The notes: generated from the letters alone by a model not told the origin. A DNA stretch of 64,000 bases from Archivesica marissinica (GCA_014843695.1 CM026387.1:80200661-80264660), one strand, 5' to 3'; shown: positions 10,656-25,036, numbered from the stretch's first letter. Program-made: numbers and translations.

Positions 10656-12907
10656 GGCTACCTGTATATACACCATTTGCATGTAGACTACTGTGGCTAC
10701 CTGTATATACACCATTTGCATGTAGACTACTGTGGCTACCTGTATATACACCATTTGCATGTAGACTACTGTGGCTACCTGGATATACACCATTTTCATG
10801 TAGACTACTGTGGCTACCTGTATATACACCATTTGCATGTAGACTACTGTGGCTACCTGTATATACACCATTTGCATGTAAACTACTGTGGCTACCTGTA
10901 TATCCACCATTTGCATGTAGACTACTGTGGCTACCTGTATATCCACCATTTGCATGTAGACTACTGTGGCTACCTGTATATACACCATTTGCATGTAGAC
11001 TACTGTTGCTACCTGTATATACACCATTTTCATGTAGACTACTGTGGCTACCTGTATATACACCATTTGCATGTAGACTACTGTGGCTACCTGTATATAC
11101 ACCATTTGCATGTAGACTACTGTGGCTACCTGTATATACACCATTTGCATGTAGACTACTGTGGCTACCTGTATATACACCATTTGCATGTAGACTACTG
11201 TGGCTACCTGTATATACACCATTTGCATGTAGACTACTGTGGCTACCTGTATATACACCATTTGCATGTAGACTACTGTGGCTACCTGTATATACACCAT
11301 TTGCATGTAGACTACTGTGGCTACCTGTATATCCACCATTTGCATGTAGACTACTGTGGCTACCTGTATATACACCATTTGCATGTAGACTACTGTGGCT
11401 ACCTGTATATACACCATTTGCATGTAGACTACTGTGGCTACCTGTATATACACCATTTGCATGTAGACTACTGTGGCTACCTGTATATACACCATTTGCA
11501 TGTAGACTACTGTGGCTACCTGTATATACACCATTTGCATGTAGACTACTGTGGCTACCTGTATATACACCATTTGCATGTAGACTACTGTGGCTACCTG
11601 TATATACACCATTTGCATGTAGACTACTGTGGCTACCTGTATATACACCATTTGCATGTAGACTACTGTGGCTACCTGTATATACACCATTTGCATGTAA
11701 ACTACTGTGGCTACCTGTATATCCACCATTTGCATGTAGACTACTGTGGCTACCTGTATATACACCATTTGCATGTAGACTACTGTGGCTACCTGTATAT
11801 ACACCATTTGCATGTAGACTACTGTGGCTACCTGTATATACACCATTTGCATGTAGACTACTGTGGCTACCTGTATATACACCATTTGCATGTAGACTAC
11901 TGTGGCTACCTGTATATACACCATTTGCATGTAGACTACTGTGGCTACTGTATATACACCATTTTCATGTAGACTACTGTGGCTACCTGTATATACACCA
12001 TTTGCATGTAGACTACTGTGGCTACCTGTATATACACCATTTGCATGTAGACTACTGTGGCTACCTGTATATACACCATTTGCATGTAGACTACTGTGGC
12101 TACCTGTATATACACCATTTGCATGTAGACTACTGTGGCTACCTGTATATACACCATTTGCATGTAGACTACTGTGGCTACCTGTATATACACCATTTGC
12201 ATGTAGACTACTGTGGCTACCTGTATATACACCATTTGCATGTAGACTACTGTGGCTACCTGTATATACACCATTTGCATGTAGACTACTGTGGCTACCT
12301 GGATATACACCATTTGCATGTAGACTACTGTGGCTACCTGTATATACACCATTTGCATGTAGACTACTGTGGCTACCTGTATATACACCATTTGCATGTA
12401 GACTACTGTGGCTACCTGTATATACACCATTTTCATGTAGACTACTGTGGCTACCTGTATATACACCATTTGCATGTAGACTACTGTGGCTACCTGTATA
12501 TACACCATTTGCATGTAGACTACTGTGGCTACCTGTATATACACCATTTGCATGTAGACTACTGTGGCTACCTGTATATACACCATTTGCATGTAGACTA
12601 CTGTGGCTACCTGTATATACACCATTTGCATGTAGACTACTGTGGCTACCTGTATATACACCATTTGCATGTAGACTACTGTGGCTACCTGTATATCCAC
12701 CATTTGCATGTAGACTACTGTGGCTACCTGTATATACACCATTTGCATGTAGACTACTGTGGCTACCTGTATATACACCATTTGCATGTAGACTACTGTG
12801 GCTACCTGTATATCACCATTTGCATGTAGACTACTGTGGCTACCTGTATATACCCATTTGCATGTAGACTACTGTGGCTACTGTATATACACCATTTGCA
12901 TGTAGAG
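10656..12907. repeat. 39-bp minisatellite (about 57 copies)
   Basis: Near-identical 39-bp units, each with CCATTTGCATGTAG and CTACCTGTATATACA. Variants are few: T for G in TTTTCATG, C for A in TATATCCACC, and some 1-bp deletions near 11946 and 12812-12880. Because 39 is a multiple of three and the unit has no stop in several frames, long open frames appear on both strands; they are artefacts. The unit carries ATTTGCAT (POU octamer) and, on the minus strand, CAG|GTAGCC, a splice-donor-like sequence. The left end is hidden in the gap. Confidence 0.98.
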
Positions 12908-13016
12908 AGTAGTGTAGAGGTTAAAGTTTTTTATGCGTTTTCTACAAATGAAAAAATAAAATTATAATTAATTTGCAAATTTGTCCAAGTGTTAACATTA
13001 GTAAACAGGGATGGCG

Positions 13017-13430
13017 CACTACACCACTCGACCACGGATCGATATTACTAAGTGTGTATACCTCAAGCACGAGTTCTCCAACGATAGTGCACTACACCAC
13101 TCGACCACGGATCGATATTACTAAGTGTGTATACCTCAAGCACGAGTTCTCCAACGATAGTGCACTACACCACTCGACCACGGATCGATATTACTAAGTG
13201 TGTATACCTCAAGCACGAGTTCTCCAACGATAGTGCACTACACCACTCGACCACGGATCGATATTACTAAGTGTGTATACCTCAAGCATGAGTTCTCTAA
13301 CGATAGTGCGCTACACCACTCGACCACGGATCGATATTACTAAGTGTGTATACCTCAAGCATGAGTTCTCTAAAGATAGCGCTACACCATGGATCGATAT
13401 TACTAAGTGTGTATACCTCAAGCACGAGAT
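13017..13430. repeat. 73-bp minisatellite overlapping the RAD50 hook exon donor
   Basis: Between five and six units of about 73 bp. On the minus strand each carries CTCGTGCTTGAG followed by GTATACACACTTAG, which are the last 12 bases of the hook exon plus its splice donor and intron start. The copy nearest 13430 merges into the exon itself. The units nearest the exon are the most diverged and shortest. Confidence 0.95.
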
Positions 13431-13549
13431 CTAGAACATCTTGTTGTATATCAAAGTCTCGGTGACATAGTGGGCAGCAAGGTTCTTTCTCTAAATCCTT
13501 GGCATATTTCTTGAAGAAATGCTGTTCTCCTAACAATGACCCATGTTGG
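13417..13549 (-). CDS. RAD50: RAD50 zinc-hook exon
   Basis: A 133-bp exon: 1 base plus 44 codons, ending in phase 0. The acceptor CCACTTCAG ends at 13550 and the donor GAG|GTATAC is at 13417/13416. It encodes a helix with HFFKKYAKDLEKEP, then CCPLCHRDF (hook), then the start of the descending coiled coil, QQDVLDLVLE. The last 12 bases and the donor are repeated in the adjoining 73-bp array, so several alternative donors lie downstream. Confidence 0.9.
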
Positions 13550-14912
13550 CTGAAGTGGTAACATTACATTGTAGCACGAAACATTTCTAAGAATAGAGGT
13601 AAAAAGTGGTAAGAATATAAGTATTACAGTTGCTGTATAAGTCACTATTATATAATATATTTGTATTTTATAAAGTGATGGTGATGAATATTGAATTATT
13701 CGTCCGAATGTCTGAATATCCATATACTATTACAGTACCGTATTGCTCGGAATTTGCCAATAAATGCCCCCATCCCATATTTCAATACATAAAATTAAAG
13801 TATCCAATAATGAACCCATTGTTATGTAATCCAAACTTTAAGTACAATGACTGTAATACAAACTTGAATGTACACTTTAAGTACAATGACTGTAATACAA
13901 ACTTGAATGTACACTTTAAGTACAATGACTGTAATACAATCTTGAATGTACACTTTAAGTACAATGACTGTAATACAAACTTGAATGTACACTTTAAGTA
14001 CAATGACTGTAATACAAACTTGAATGTACACTTTAAGTACAATGACTGAAACTTGAATGTACACTTTAAGTACAATGACTGTAATACAAACTTGAATGTA
14101 CACTTTAAGTACAATGACTGTAATACAAACTTGAATGTACACTTTAAGTACAATGACTGTAATTTCGATACCTTGTATTTTAGCCGACAACCGCCGCCAC
14201 CATTTGCACACAACTCACATGACAAGTCAGAATTAGAAAGTGCTTAAAGTGACATTACATCACAAAAAGGCCAAACATGCATTTTATTTACACAGAAATA
14301 GCATTGCTACTACAAATTCTTCCAAAATAATTCGAATACTAACGTTCAATTAATAAACAGTGTTTTTGCGGTATGCAAACTATCAAAAGTGAAAGTAGGA
14401 TTTCATACAGCGGTCAGCCACGCTCGTGAATTGAACATGGATTATTATTGGAGTTGATACACGTGATACTGTCACTTAGAGGCACGTATGTGAGAAATAA
14501 CGGTAAATCTGTCCCACAAATATTGTTCATCTGGAAACACACGTATTACACATTGATGTTGACCATATATACATTATTTTGTTATGTCAACAAACATCGT
14601 ATATGACACCTGTTTATTAGTTTAAATACTCCAAATCTGCGACAAATATTTTGGAAAAATCATATAATAGAAAAAATACATTCGGTAGAAATTTCCATTT
14701 TCAACGATGTAGTGTCGCTTTAAGCCATGGTATATCCTACATAAAGACTATTTATAGGAAAGAAAATCTCATATTAAGACTATTTATAGAATTCAGATTA
14801 CGAGTCACCATAGAATCTTACTCTCTGACTTTCTTAATTTTCTCCTTGATACTAGAAAGTCCGTCGTCAAGTTTCTGACTGCCACATACATTGTAAACGC
14901 TCTCTTCCAAAC
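13417..14912 (-). CDS. RAD50: RAD50, zinc-hook region (two exons, partial gene)
   Basis: RAD50 is the ABC-ATPase/coiled-coil subunit of the MRE11-RAD50-NBS1 complex, which tethers and processes DNA double-strand breaks in the nucleus. Two consecutive minus-strand exons, 14912-14822 and 13549-13417, give 74 residues. They begin in the coiled coil with LEESVYNVCGSQ, pass a basic helix ending KIKKVR, and reach EPCCPLCHRDFD, the Cys-Pro-Leu-Cys zinc hook through which two RAD50 molecules dimerise. Exon 1 ends in phase 2 and exon 2 supplies the missing base, giving Asp. Donors are GTAAGA and GTATAC; acceptors are TTTCAG and CTTCAG. The ATPase halves and most of the coiled coil are absent from the window. 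Whether this is the functional gene, a duplicate or a misplaced contig cannot be told here. Confidence 0.88.
13838..14165. repeat. 39-bp minisatellite in RAD50 intron (about 8.5 copies)
   Basis: Units of TACAATGACTGTAATACAAA plus TTGAATGTACACTTTAAG. One unit near 14047 is shortened. It lies between the two RAD50 exons. The repeated peptide readable in either strand is an artefact of the multiple-of-three period. Confidence 0.97.
14244..14723 (+). mobile_element. TTAA-flanked MITE, copy 1
   Basis: 480 bp including the target. It begins TTAAAGTGACATTACATCAC and ends GATGTAGTGTCGCTTTAA, imperfect terminal inverted repeats of about 25 bp ending in TTAA on both sides. That suggests TTAA-target transposition of piggyBac or Kolobok type. 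A second copy in opposite orientation is at 29049-29522 and a truncated one at 27518-27612. It has no coding capacity and sits in the RAD50 intron. Confidence 0.75.
14822..14912 (-). CDS. RAD50: RAD50 exon (coiled coil just before the hook)
   Basis: A 91-bp internal exon: 2 bases, 29 codons, 2 bases. The acceptor TGTTTCAG ends at 14913 and the donor GTAAGA starts at 14821. NVCGSQ is a very conserved RAD50 landmark that lies about 35-40 residues before the hook cysteines, as here. Reading past the donor meets a stop at once (TAA formed by the donor itself), which supports splicing. Confidence 0.88.
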
Positions 14913-15024
14913 CTGAAACATGAACACTATATCAGCATCTCAACCTTCTGTTGTCATAGTTACGCATTAATGTAACATAGGTCATGAACTTGTACCGTCA
15001 ATGCCACTTCACAGCAACAATCAA

Positions 15025-16678
15025 AACACAGACTGTCCATACTCACCTATAACACAGACCGTCCATACCCACCTATAACACAGACTGTCCATACTCACCT
15101 ATAACACAGACCGTCCATACCCACCTATAACACAGACTGTCCATACTCACCTATAACACAGACTGTCCATACTCACCTATAACACAGACATACCTACCTA
15201 TAACACAGACTGTCCATACTCACCTATAACACAGACTGTCCATACCCACCTATAACACAACCGTCCATACCCACCTATAACAAGACTGTCCATACCCACC
15301 TATAACACAGACTGTCCATACTCACCTATAACACAGACTGTCCATATTCACCTATAACACAGACCGTTCATACTCACCTATAACACAGACATACCCACCT
15401 ATAACACAGACTGTCCATACCCACTATAACACAGACTGTCCATACTCACCTATAACACACACATACCCACCTATAACACAGACTGTCCATACCCACCTAT
15501 AACACAGACTGTCCATACTCACCTATAACACAGACTGTCCATACCCACCTATAACACAGACTGTCCATACTCACCTATAACACAGACATACCCACCTATA
15601 ACACAGACTGTCCATACTCACCTATAACACAGACTGTCCATACTCACCTATAACACAGACTGTCCATACCCACCTATAACACAGACTGTCCATACCCACC
15701 TATAACACAGACTGTCCATACTCACCTATAACACAGACTTCCATACTCACCTATAACACAGACATACCCACCTATAACACAGACTGTCCATACCCACCTA
15801 TAACACAGACTGTCCATACCCACCTATACCACAGACTGTCCATACCCACCTATAACACAGACTGTCCATACTCACCTATAACACAGACATACCCACCTAT
15901 AACACAGACTGTCCATACCCACCTATAACACAGACTGTCCATACCACCTATAACACAGACTGTCCATACTCACCTATAACACAGACTGTCCATACTCACC
16001 TATAATACAGACATACCCACCTATAACACAGACTGTCCATACCCACCTATAACACAGACTGTCCATACTCACCTATAACACAGACCATCCATACCCTATA
16101 ACACAGACTGTCCATACTCACCTATAACACAGACCGTCCATACCCACCTATAACACAGACCATCCATACCCACCTATAACACAGACTGTCCATACCCACC
16201 TATAACACAGACTGTCCATACTCACCTATAACACAGACTGTCCATACTCACCTATAACACAGACTGTCCATACCCACCTATAACACAGACTGTCCATACT
16301 CACCTATAACACAGACTGTCCATACCCACCTATAACAGCCTGTCCATACCCACCTATAACACAGACTGTCCATACTCACCTATAACACAGACATACTCAC
16401 CTATAACACAGACTGTCCATACCCACCTATAACACAGACTGTCCATACCCACCTATAACATAGACTGTCCATACCCACCTATAACACAGACATACCCACC
16501 TATAACACAGACTGTCCATACTCACCTATAACATAGACTGTCCATACCCACCTATAACACAGACATACCCACCTATAACACAGACATACCCACCTATAAC
16601 ACAGACTGTCCATACTCACCTATAACATAGACTGTCCATACCCACCTATAACACAGACTGTCCATACCCACCTATAAC
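15025..16678. repeat. 26-bp minisatellite, block 1
   Basis: Tandem units CCTATAACACAGACTGTCCA plus TACCCA (26 bp), with a 21-bp variant that lacks GTCCA, and C/T variation giving CTCACC or CCCACC. On the minus strand the CTCACC version reads TATAG|GTGAGTATG, a consensus splice donor. It begins about 110 bp upstream of the RAD50 exon acceptor. Confidence 0.97.
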
Positions 16679-17633
16679 TAGCGATGTGCATCGGTTTCAA
16701 AATCCATAATCGATTAATCGGAATAATCGGACGGGTAAACCGATTAGATAATCGGGCAATTGATATAGTTATAAATCAAAATCATTCCATCTAATTTGTG
16801 AATTTAACAATCTATTTAGTACTAATAAATTACTTACAAGTTACTAGTTTCGACAAATTAGTTACTCAGTTACATCTGAGTACTAGACTTTAAGTTACTG
16901 GACTGCCACCTGATATAAAATTAGTTTTTAAGTTAATAGAGGACAGAACACTTAGTGACATACTAGTGAAAAGTCTAGTACTAGATACAGTTAGAATTGT
17001 TGTTGCAAACGTGCAATGCTAATAAAATACAGCCAATAGTAAATCGTAGTTTTATTTGAGGTATAAACAAACATAAAAGTAAGAGACAAAAATAAAGACA
17101 TAAAACCATCCGTTCAACATCTGATGTGTCGATTAAAACTATTATATGATACTGAACTTGAGACAGCTTCAATACAGAGCAAATTATTTGAATTTGACGA
17201 AATATGGAAGCAATATGCTAAAAAGTTTTAATTTAAAATTATATTGAAAATAATTGTCATCAATCACTTGGTAGAATGTAGGCTGCAGACCACTTTTCTC
17301 TTTTTTTTTTCTTTTCTAAGTGTAACTGAACATTTTATCATCACTTTAAGGCCAACATGATAATGACTTGATATATTTATATACACTATTATTCATGCCG
17401 TTTGTTTATTCTACTCGTTAAAAAATGTACATTATTGTAAGGTGCTTGTGGGATGCTCTCGACCCACAGGTCACCTATGACGAGGAAAATAAACGGGCCT
17501 TAAACGTGGTTCCAAAAAAAAAAAATAAAGACTCGTTGATTATAATCGATTACACATTTTCACAATCGATTATCGCCGATGTCCATGCCGGCGAACGATT
17601 GTCGGCGACTTAGCGATAATCGGTTTATCACTA
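16679..17633 (+). mobile_element. hAT-like non-autonomous element, copy 1
   Basis: 955 bp, starting TAGCGATGTGCATCGG and ending ATCGGTTTATCACTA (reverse complement TAGTGATAAACCGAT). The imperfect inverted termini follow the hAT pattern TAGNGATG. The left flank is CCTATAAC (16671-16678); the right flank CCTAAAC is the same 8 bp minus one base. Many AATCGATTA/AATCGG motifs near both ends look like subterminal transposase sites. Short open frames inside (63 and 62 codons) have no recognisable product. Confidence 0.8.
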
Positions 17634-20600
17634 CCTAAACACAGACTGTCCATACCCACCTATAACACAGACTGTCCATACCCACCTATAACACAGACAT
17701 ACCCACCTATAACACAGACTGTCCATACCCACCTATAACACAGACTGTCCATACCCACCTATAACACAGACTGTCCATACTCACCTATAACACAGACTGT
17801 CCATACCCACCTAAACACAACCAACACAACATACTCACCTAACACAGACATACTCACCTATAACACAGACTGTCCATACCCACCAATAACACAGACTGTC
17901 CATACTCACCTATAACACAGACTGTCCATACCCACCTATAACACAGACTGTCCATACTCACCTATAACACAGACTGTCCATACTCACCTATAACACAGAC
18001 TGTCCATACCCACCTATAACACAGACATACTCACCTATAACACAGACTGTCCATACCCACCTATAACACAGACTGTCCATACTCACCTATAACACAAGAC
18101 TGTCCATACTCACCTATAACACAGACTGTCCATACCCACCTATAACACAGACTGTCCATACTCACCTATAACACAGACTATCCATACTCACCTATAACAC
18201 AGACTGTCCATACTCACCTATAACACAGACTGTCCATACCCACCTATAACACAGACTGTCCATACCCACCTATAACACAGACATACCCAACTATAACACA
18301 GACTGTCCATACCCACCTATAACATACTGTCCATACCCACCTATAACACAGACATACTCACCTATAACACAGACTGTCCATACCCACCTATAACACAGAC
18401 TGTCCATACCCACCTATAACACAGACTGTCCATACCCACCTATAACACAGACTGTCCATACTCACCTATAACACAGATATACTCACCTATAACACAGACT
18501 GTCCATACCCACCAATAACACAGACTGTCCATACTCACCTATAACACAGACTGTCCATACCCACCTATAACACAGACTGTCCATACTCACCTATAACACA
18601 GACTGTCCATACCCACCTATAACACAGACATACTCACCTATAACACAGACTGTCCATACCCACCTATAACACAGACTGTCCATACCCACCTATAACACAG
18701 ACATACCCACCTATAACACAGACTGTCCATACCCACCTATAACACAGACTGTCCATACCCACCTATAACACAGACATACCCACCTATAACACAGACATAC
18801 CCACCTATAACACAGACTGTCCATACCCACCTATAACACAGACTGTCCATACCCACCTATAACACAGACTGTCCATACCCACCTATAACACAGACATACC
18901 CACCTATAACACAGACTGTCCATACCCACCTATAACACAGACATACCCACCTATAACACAGACTGTCCATACCCACCTATAACACAGACTGTCCATACCC
19001 ACCTATAACACAGACTGTCCATACCCACCTATAACACAGACTGTCCATACCCACCTATAACACAGACCGTCCATACCCACCTATAACACAGACCGTCCAT
19101 ACCCACCTATAACACAGACCGTCCATACCCACCTATAACACAGACTGTCCATACCCACCTATAACACAGACTGTCCATACCCACCTATAACACAGACTGT
19201 CCATACCCACCTATAACACAGACTGTCCATACCCACCTATAACACAGACTGTCCATACCCACCTATAACACAGACTGTCCATACCCACCTATAACACAGA
19301 CTGTCCATACCCACCTATAACACAGACTGTCCATACCCACCTATAACACAGACTGTCCATACCCACCTATAACACAGACTGTCCATACCCACCTATAACA
19401 CAGACCGTCCATACCCACCTATAACACAGACTGTCCATACCCACCTATAACACAGACTGTCCATACCCACCTATAACACAGACTGTCCATACCCACCTAT
19501 AACACAGACTGTCCATACCCACCTATAACACAGACTGTCCATACCCACCTATAACACAGACTGTCCATACCCACCTATAACACAGACTGTCCATACCCAC
19601 CTATAACACAGACTGTCCATACCCACCTATAACACAGACTGTCCATACCCACCTATAACACAGACATACCCACCTATAACACAGACTGTCCATACCCACC
19701 TATAACACAGACTGTCCATACTCACCTATAACACAGACTGTCCATACCCACCTATAACACAGACTGTCCATACTCACCTATAACACAGACTGTCCATACT
19801 CACCTATAACATAGACATACCCACCTATAGCACAGACTGTCCATACCCACCTATAACACAGACTGTCCATACTCACCTATAACACAGACATACCCACCTA
19901 TAACACAGACTGTCCATACCCACCTATAACACAGACTGTCCATACCCACCTATAACACAGACTGTCCATACCCACCTATAACACAGACTGTCCATACCCA
20001 CCTATAACACAGACCATCCATACCCACCTATAACACAGACTGTCCATACCCACCTATAACACAGACTGTCCATACTCACCTATAACACAGACTGTCCATA
20101 CCCACCTATAACACAGACTGTCCATACTCACCTATAACACAGACTGTCCATACTCACCTATAACACAGACTGTCCATACCCACCTATAACACAGACTGTC
20201 CATACCCACCTATAACACAGACTGTCCATACTCACCTATAACACAGACATACTCACCTATAACACAGACTGTCCATACCCACCTATAACACAGACTGTCC
20301 ATACTCACCTATAACACAGACTGTCCATACCCACCTATAACACAGACTGTCCATACTCACCTATAACACAGACTGTCCATACTCACCTATAACACAGACT
20401 GTCCATACCCACCTATAACACAGACTGTCCATACTCACCTATAACACAGACTGTCCATACCCACCTATAACAGCCTGTCCATACCCACCTATAACACAGA
20501 CTGTCCATACTCACCTATAACACAGACATACTCACCTATAACACAGACTGTCCATACCCACCTATAACACAGACTGTCCATACCCACCTATAACATAGAC

Positions 20601-20813
20601 TGTCCATACCCACCTATAACACAGACATACCCACCTATAACACAGACTGTCCATACTCACCTATAACATAGACTGTCCATACCCACCTATAACACAGACA
20701 TACCCACCTATAACACAGACATACCCACCTATAACACAGACTGTCCATACTCACCTATAACATAGACTGTCCATACCCACCTATAACACAGACTGTCCAT
20801 ACCCACCTATAAC
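17634..20813. repeat. 26-bp minisatellite, block 2
   Basis: Same 26/21-bp units as block 1. The stretch 18950-19660 is very uniform and rich in CCCACC units, while other parts mix in the shorter units. The last few hundred bases before 20814 are nearly identical to those before 16679, including rare variants such as AACAGCCTGTCC. Confidence 0.97.
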
Positions 20814-21771
20814 TAGCGATGTGCATCGGTTTCAAAATCCATAATCGATTAATCGGAATAATCGGACGGGTAAACCGATTAGATAATCGGGCAATTGATA
20901 TAGTTATAAATCAAAATCATTCCATCTAATTTGTGAATTTAACAATCTATTTAGTACTAATAAATTACTTACAAGTTACTAGTTTCGACAAATTAGTTAC
21001 TCAGTTACATCTGAGTACTAGACTTTAAGTTACTGGACTGCCACCTGATATAAAATTAGTTTTTAAGTTAATAGAGGACAGAACACTTAGTGACATACTA
21101 GTGAAAAGTCTAGTACTAGATACAGTTAGAATTGTTGTTGCAAACGTGCAATGCTAATAAAATACAGCCAATAGTAAATCGTAGTTTTATTTGAGGTATA
21201 AACAAACATAAAAGTAAGAGACAAAAATAAAGACATAAAACCATCCGTTCAACATCTGATGTGTCGATTAAAACTATTATATGATACTGAACTTGAGACA
21301 GCTTCAATACAGAGCAAATTATTTGAATTTGACGAAATATGGAAGCAATATGCTAAAGAGTTTTAATTTAAAATTATATTGAAAATAATTGTCATCAATC
21401 ACTTGGTAGAATGTAGGCTGCAGACCACTTTTCTCTTTTTTTCTTTTCTTTTCTAAGTGTAACATTTTATCATCACTTTAAGGCCAACATGATAATGACT
21501 TGATATATTTATATACACTATTATTCATGCCGTTTGTTTATTCTACTCGTTAAAAAATGTACATTATTGTAAGGTGCTTGTGGGATGCTCTCGACCCACA
21601 GGTCACCTATGACGAGGAAAATAAACGGGCCTTAAACGTGGTTCCAAAAAAAAAAAAAAAAAAAAAAGACTCGTTGATTATAATCGATTACACATTTTCA
21701 CAATCGATTATCGCCGATGTCCATGCCGGCGAACGATTGTCGGCGACTTAGCGATAATCGGTTTATCACTA
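20814..21771 (+). mobile_element. hAT-like non-autonomous element, copy 2
   Basis: 958 bp with a perfect 8-bp duplication, CCTATAAC, at 20806-20813 and 21772-21779. Nearly identical to copy 1; differences are a longer A-run near 21645-21667 and a small deletion near 21460. Confidence 0.85.
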
Positions 21772-24700
21772 CCTATAACACAGACTGTCCATACCCACCT
21801 ATAACACAGACTGTCCATACCCACCTATAACACAGACATACCCACCTATAACACAGACTGTCCATACCCACCTATAACATAGACTGTCCATACCCACCTA
21901 TAACACAGACTGTCCATACTCACCTATAACACAGACTGTCCATACCCACCTATAACACAGACTGTCCATACCCACCTATAACACAGACTGTCCATACCCA
22001 CCTATAACACAGACTGTCCATACTCACCTATAACACAGACATACTCACCTATAACACAGACTGTCCATACCCACCAATAACACAGACTGTCCATACTCAC
22101 CTATAACACAGACTGTCCATACCCACCTATAACACAGACTGTCCATACTCACCTATAACACAGACTGTCCATACTCACCTATAACACAGACTGTCCATAC
22201 CCACCTATAACACAGACATACTCACCTATAACACAGACTGTCCATACCCACCTATAACACAGACTGTCCATACTCACCTATAACACAAGACTGTCCATAC
22301 TCACCTATAACACAGACTGTCCATACCCACCTATAACACAGACTGTCCATACTCACCTATAACACAGACTATCCATACTCACCTATAACACAGACTGTCC
22401 ATACTCACCTATAACACAGACTGTCCATACCCACCTATAACACAGACTGTCCATACCCACCTATAACACAGACATACCCAACTATAACACAGACTGTCCA
22501 TACCCACCTATAACATACTGTCCATACCCACCTATAACACAGACATACTCACCTATAACACAGACTGTCCATACCCACCTATAACACAGACTGTCCATAC
22601 CCACCTATAACACAGACTGTCCATACCCACCTATAACACAGACTGTCCATACTCACCTATAACACAGATATACTCACCTATAACACAGACTGTCCATACC
22701 CACCAATAACACAGACTGTCCATACTCACCTATAACACAGACTGTCCATACCCACCTATAACACAGACTGTCCATACTCACCTATAACACAGACTGTCCA
22801 TACCCACCTATAACACAGACATACTCACCTATAACACAGACTGTCCATACCCACCTATAACACAGACTGTCCATACTCACCTATAACACAGACATACCCA
22901 CCTATAACACAGACTGTCCATACCCACCTATAACACAGACTGTCCATACCCACCTATAACACAGACTGTCCATACCCACCTATAACACAGACTGTCCATA
23001 CCCACCTATAACACAGACCATCCATACCCACCTATAACACAGACTGTCCATACCCACCTATAACACAGACTGTCCATACCCACCTATAACACAGACCATC
23101 CATACCCACCTATAACACAGACTGTCCATACCCACCTATAACACAGACATACCCACCTATAACACCGACTGTCCATACCCACCTATAACACAGACTGTCC
23201 ATACTCACCTATAACACAGACTGTCCATACCCACCTATAACACAGACTGTCCATACCCACCTATAACACAGACCGTTCATACCCACCTATAACACACTGT
23301 CCATACCCACCTATAACACAGACCGTCCATACCATACCCACCTATAACACAGACCGTCCATACCCACCTATAACACAGACTGTCCATAACCACCTATAAC
23401 ACAGACTGTCCATAACCACCTATAACACAGACTGTCCATACCCACCTATAACACAGACTGTCCATACCCACCTATAACACAGACCGTTCATACCCACCTA
23501 TAACACACTGTCCATACCCACCTATAACACAGACCGTCCATACCATACCCACCTATAACACAGACCGTCCATACCCACCTATAACACAGACTGTCCATAA
23601 CCACCTATAACACAGACTGTCCATAACCACCTATAACACAGACTGTCCATACCCACCTATAACACAGACTGTCCATACCCACCTATAACACAGACTGTCC
23701 ATACCCACCTATAACACAGACTGTCCATACCCACCTATAACACAGACTGTCCATACCCACCTATAACACAGACTGTCCATACCCACCTATAACACAGACT
23801 GTCCATACCCACCTATAACACAGACTGTCCATACCCACCTATAACACAGACTGTCCATACCCACCTATAACACAGACTGTCCATACCCACCTATAACACA
23901 GACTGTCCATACCCACCTATAACACAGACTGTCCATACTCACCTATAACACAGACTGTCCATACCCACCTATAACACAGACTGTCCATACCCACCTATAA
24001 CACAGACTGTCCATACCCACCTATAACACAGACATACCCACCTATAACACAGACTGTCCATACCCACCTATAACACAGACTGTCCATACTCACCTATAAC
24101 ACAGACATACCCACCTATAACACAGACTGTCCATACCCACCTATAACACAGACTGTCCATACCCACCTATAACACAGACTGTCCATACCCACCTATAACA
24201 CAGACTGTCCATACCCACCTATAACACAGACTGTCCATACCCACCTATAACACAGACTGTCCATACCCACCTATAACACAGACTGTCCATACTCACCTAT
24301 AACACAGACTGTCCATACCCACCTATAACACAGACTGTCCATACCCACCTATAACACAGACTGTCCATACTCACCTATAACACAGACTGTCCATACCCAC
24401 CTATAACACAGACTGTCCATACCCACCTATAACACAGACTGTCCATACCCACCTATAACACAGACATACCCACCTATAACACAGAATACCCACTATAACA
24501 CAGACATACTCACCTATAACACAGACTGTCCATACCCACCTATAACACAGACTGTCCATACCCACCTATAACACAGACATACTCACCTATAACACAGACT
24601 GTCCATACCCACCTATAACACAGACTGTCCATACCCACCTATAACACAGACTGTCCATACTCACCTATAACACAGACTGTCCATACCCACCTATAACAGA

Positions 24701-25036
24701 CTGTCCATACCCACCTATAACACAGACTGTCCATACTCACCTATAACACAGACATACTCACCTATAACACAGACTGTCCATACCCACCTATAACACAGAC
24801 TGTCCATACCCACCTATAACACAGACTGTCCATACCCACCTATAACAGACATACCCACCTATAACACAGACTGTCCATACTCACCTATAACATAGACTGT
24901 CCATACCCACCTATAACACAGACATACCCACCTATAACACAGACATACCCACCTATAACACAGACTGTCCATACTCACCTATAACATAGACTGTCCATAC
25001 CCACCTATAACACAGACTGTCCATACCCACCTATAC
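21772..25036. repeat. 26-bp minisatellite, block 3
   Basis: Same units. It contains a local duplication of about 240 bp (23270-23500 and 23480-23700, with the rare ACCGTTCATACC and CCATACCATACCC variants). The final units again match those before copies 1 and 2. Confidence 0.97.

Noticed and set aside
9639..12867. Very long open frames on both strands (300-770 codons)
   Set aside because: They run through the N gap and a 39-bp array; a period divisible by three with a stop-free unit keeps frames open in several readings. There is no splice, start or domain support.
10656..25034. CRISPR array
   Set aside because: The repeats are directly tandem with no unique spacers, and the context is an animal genome.
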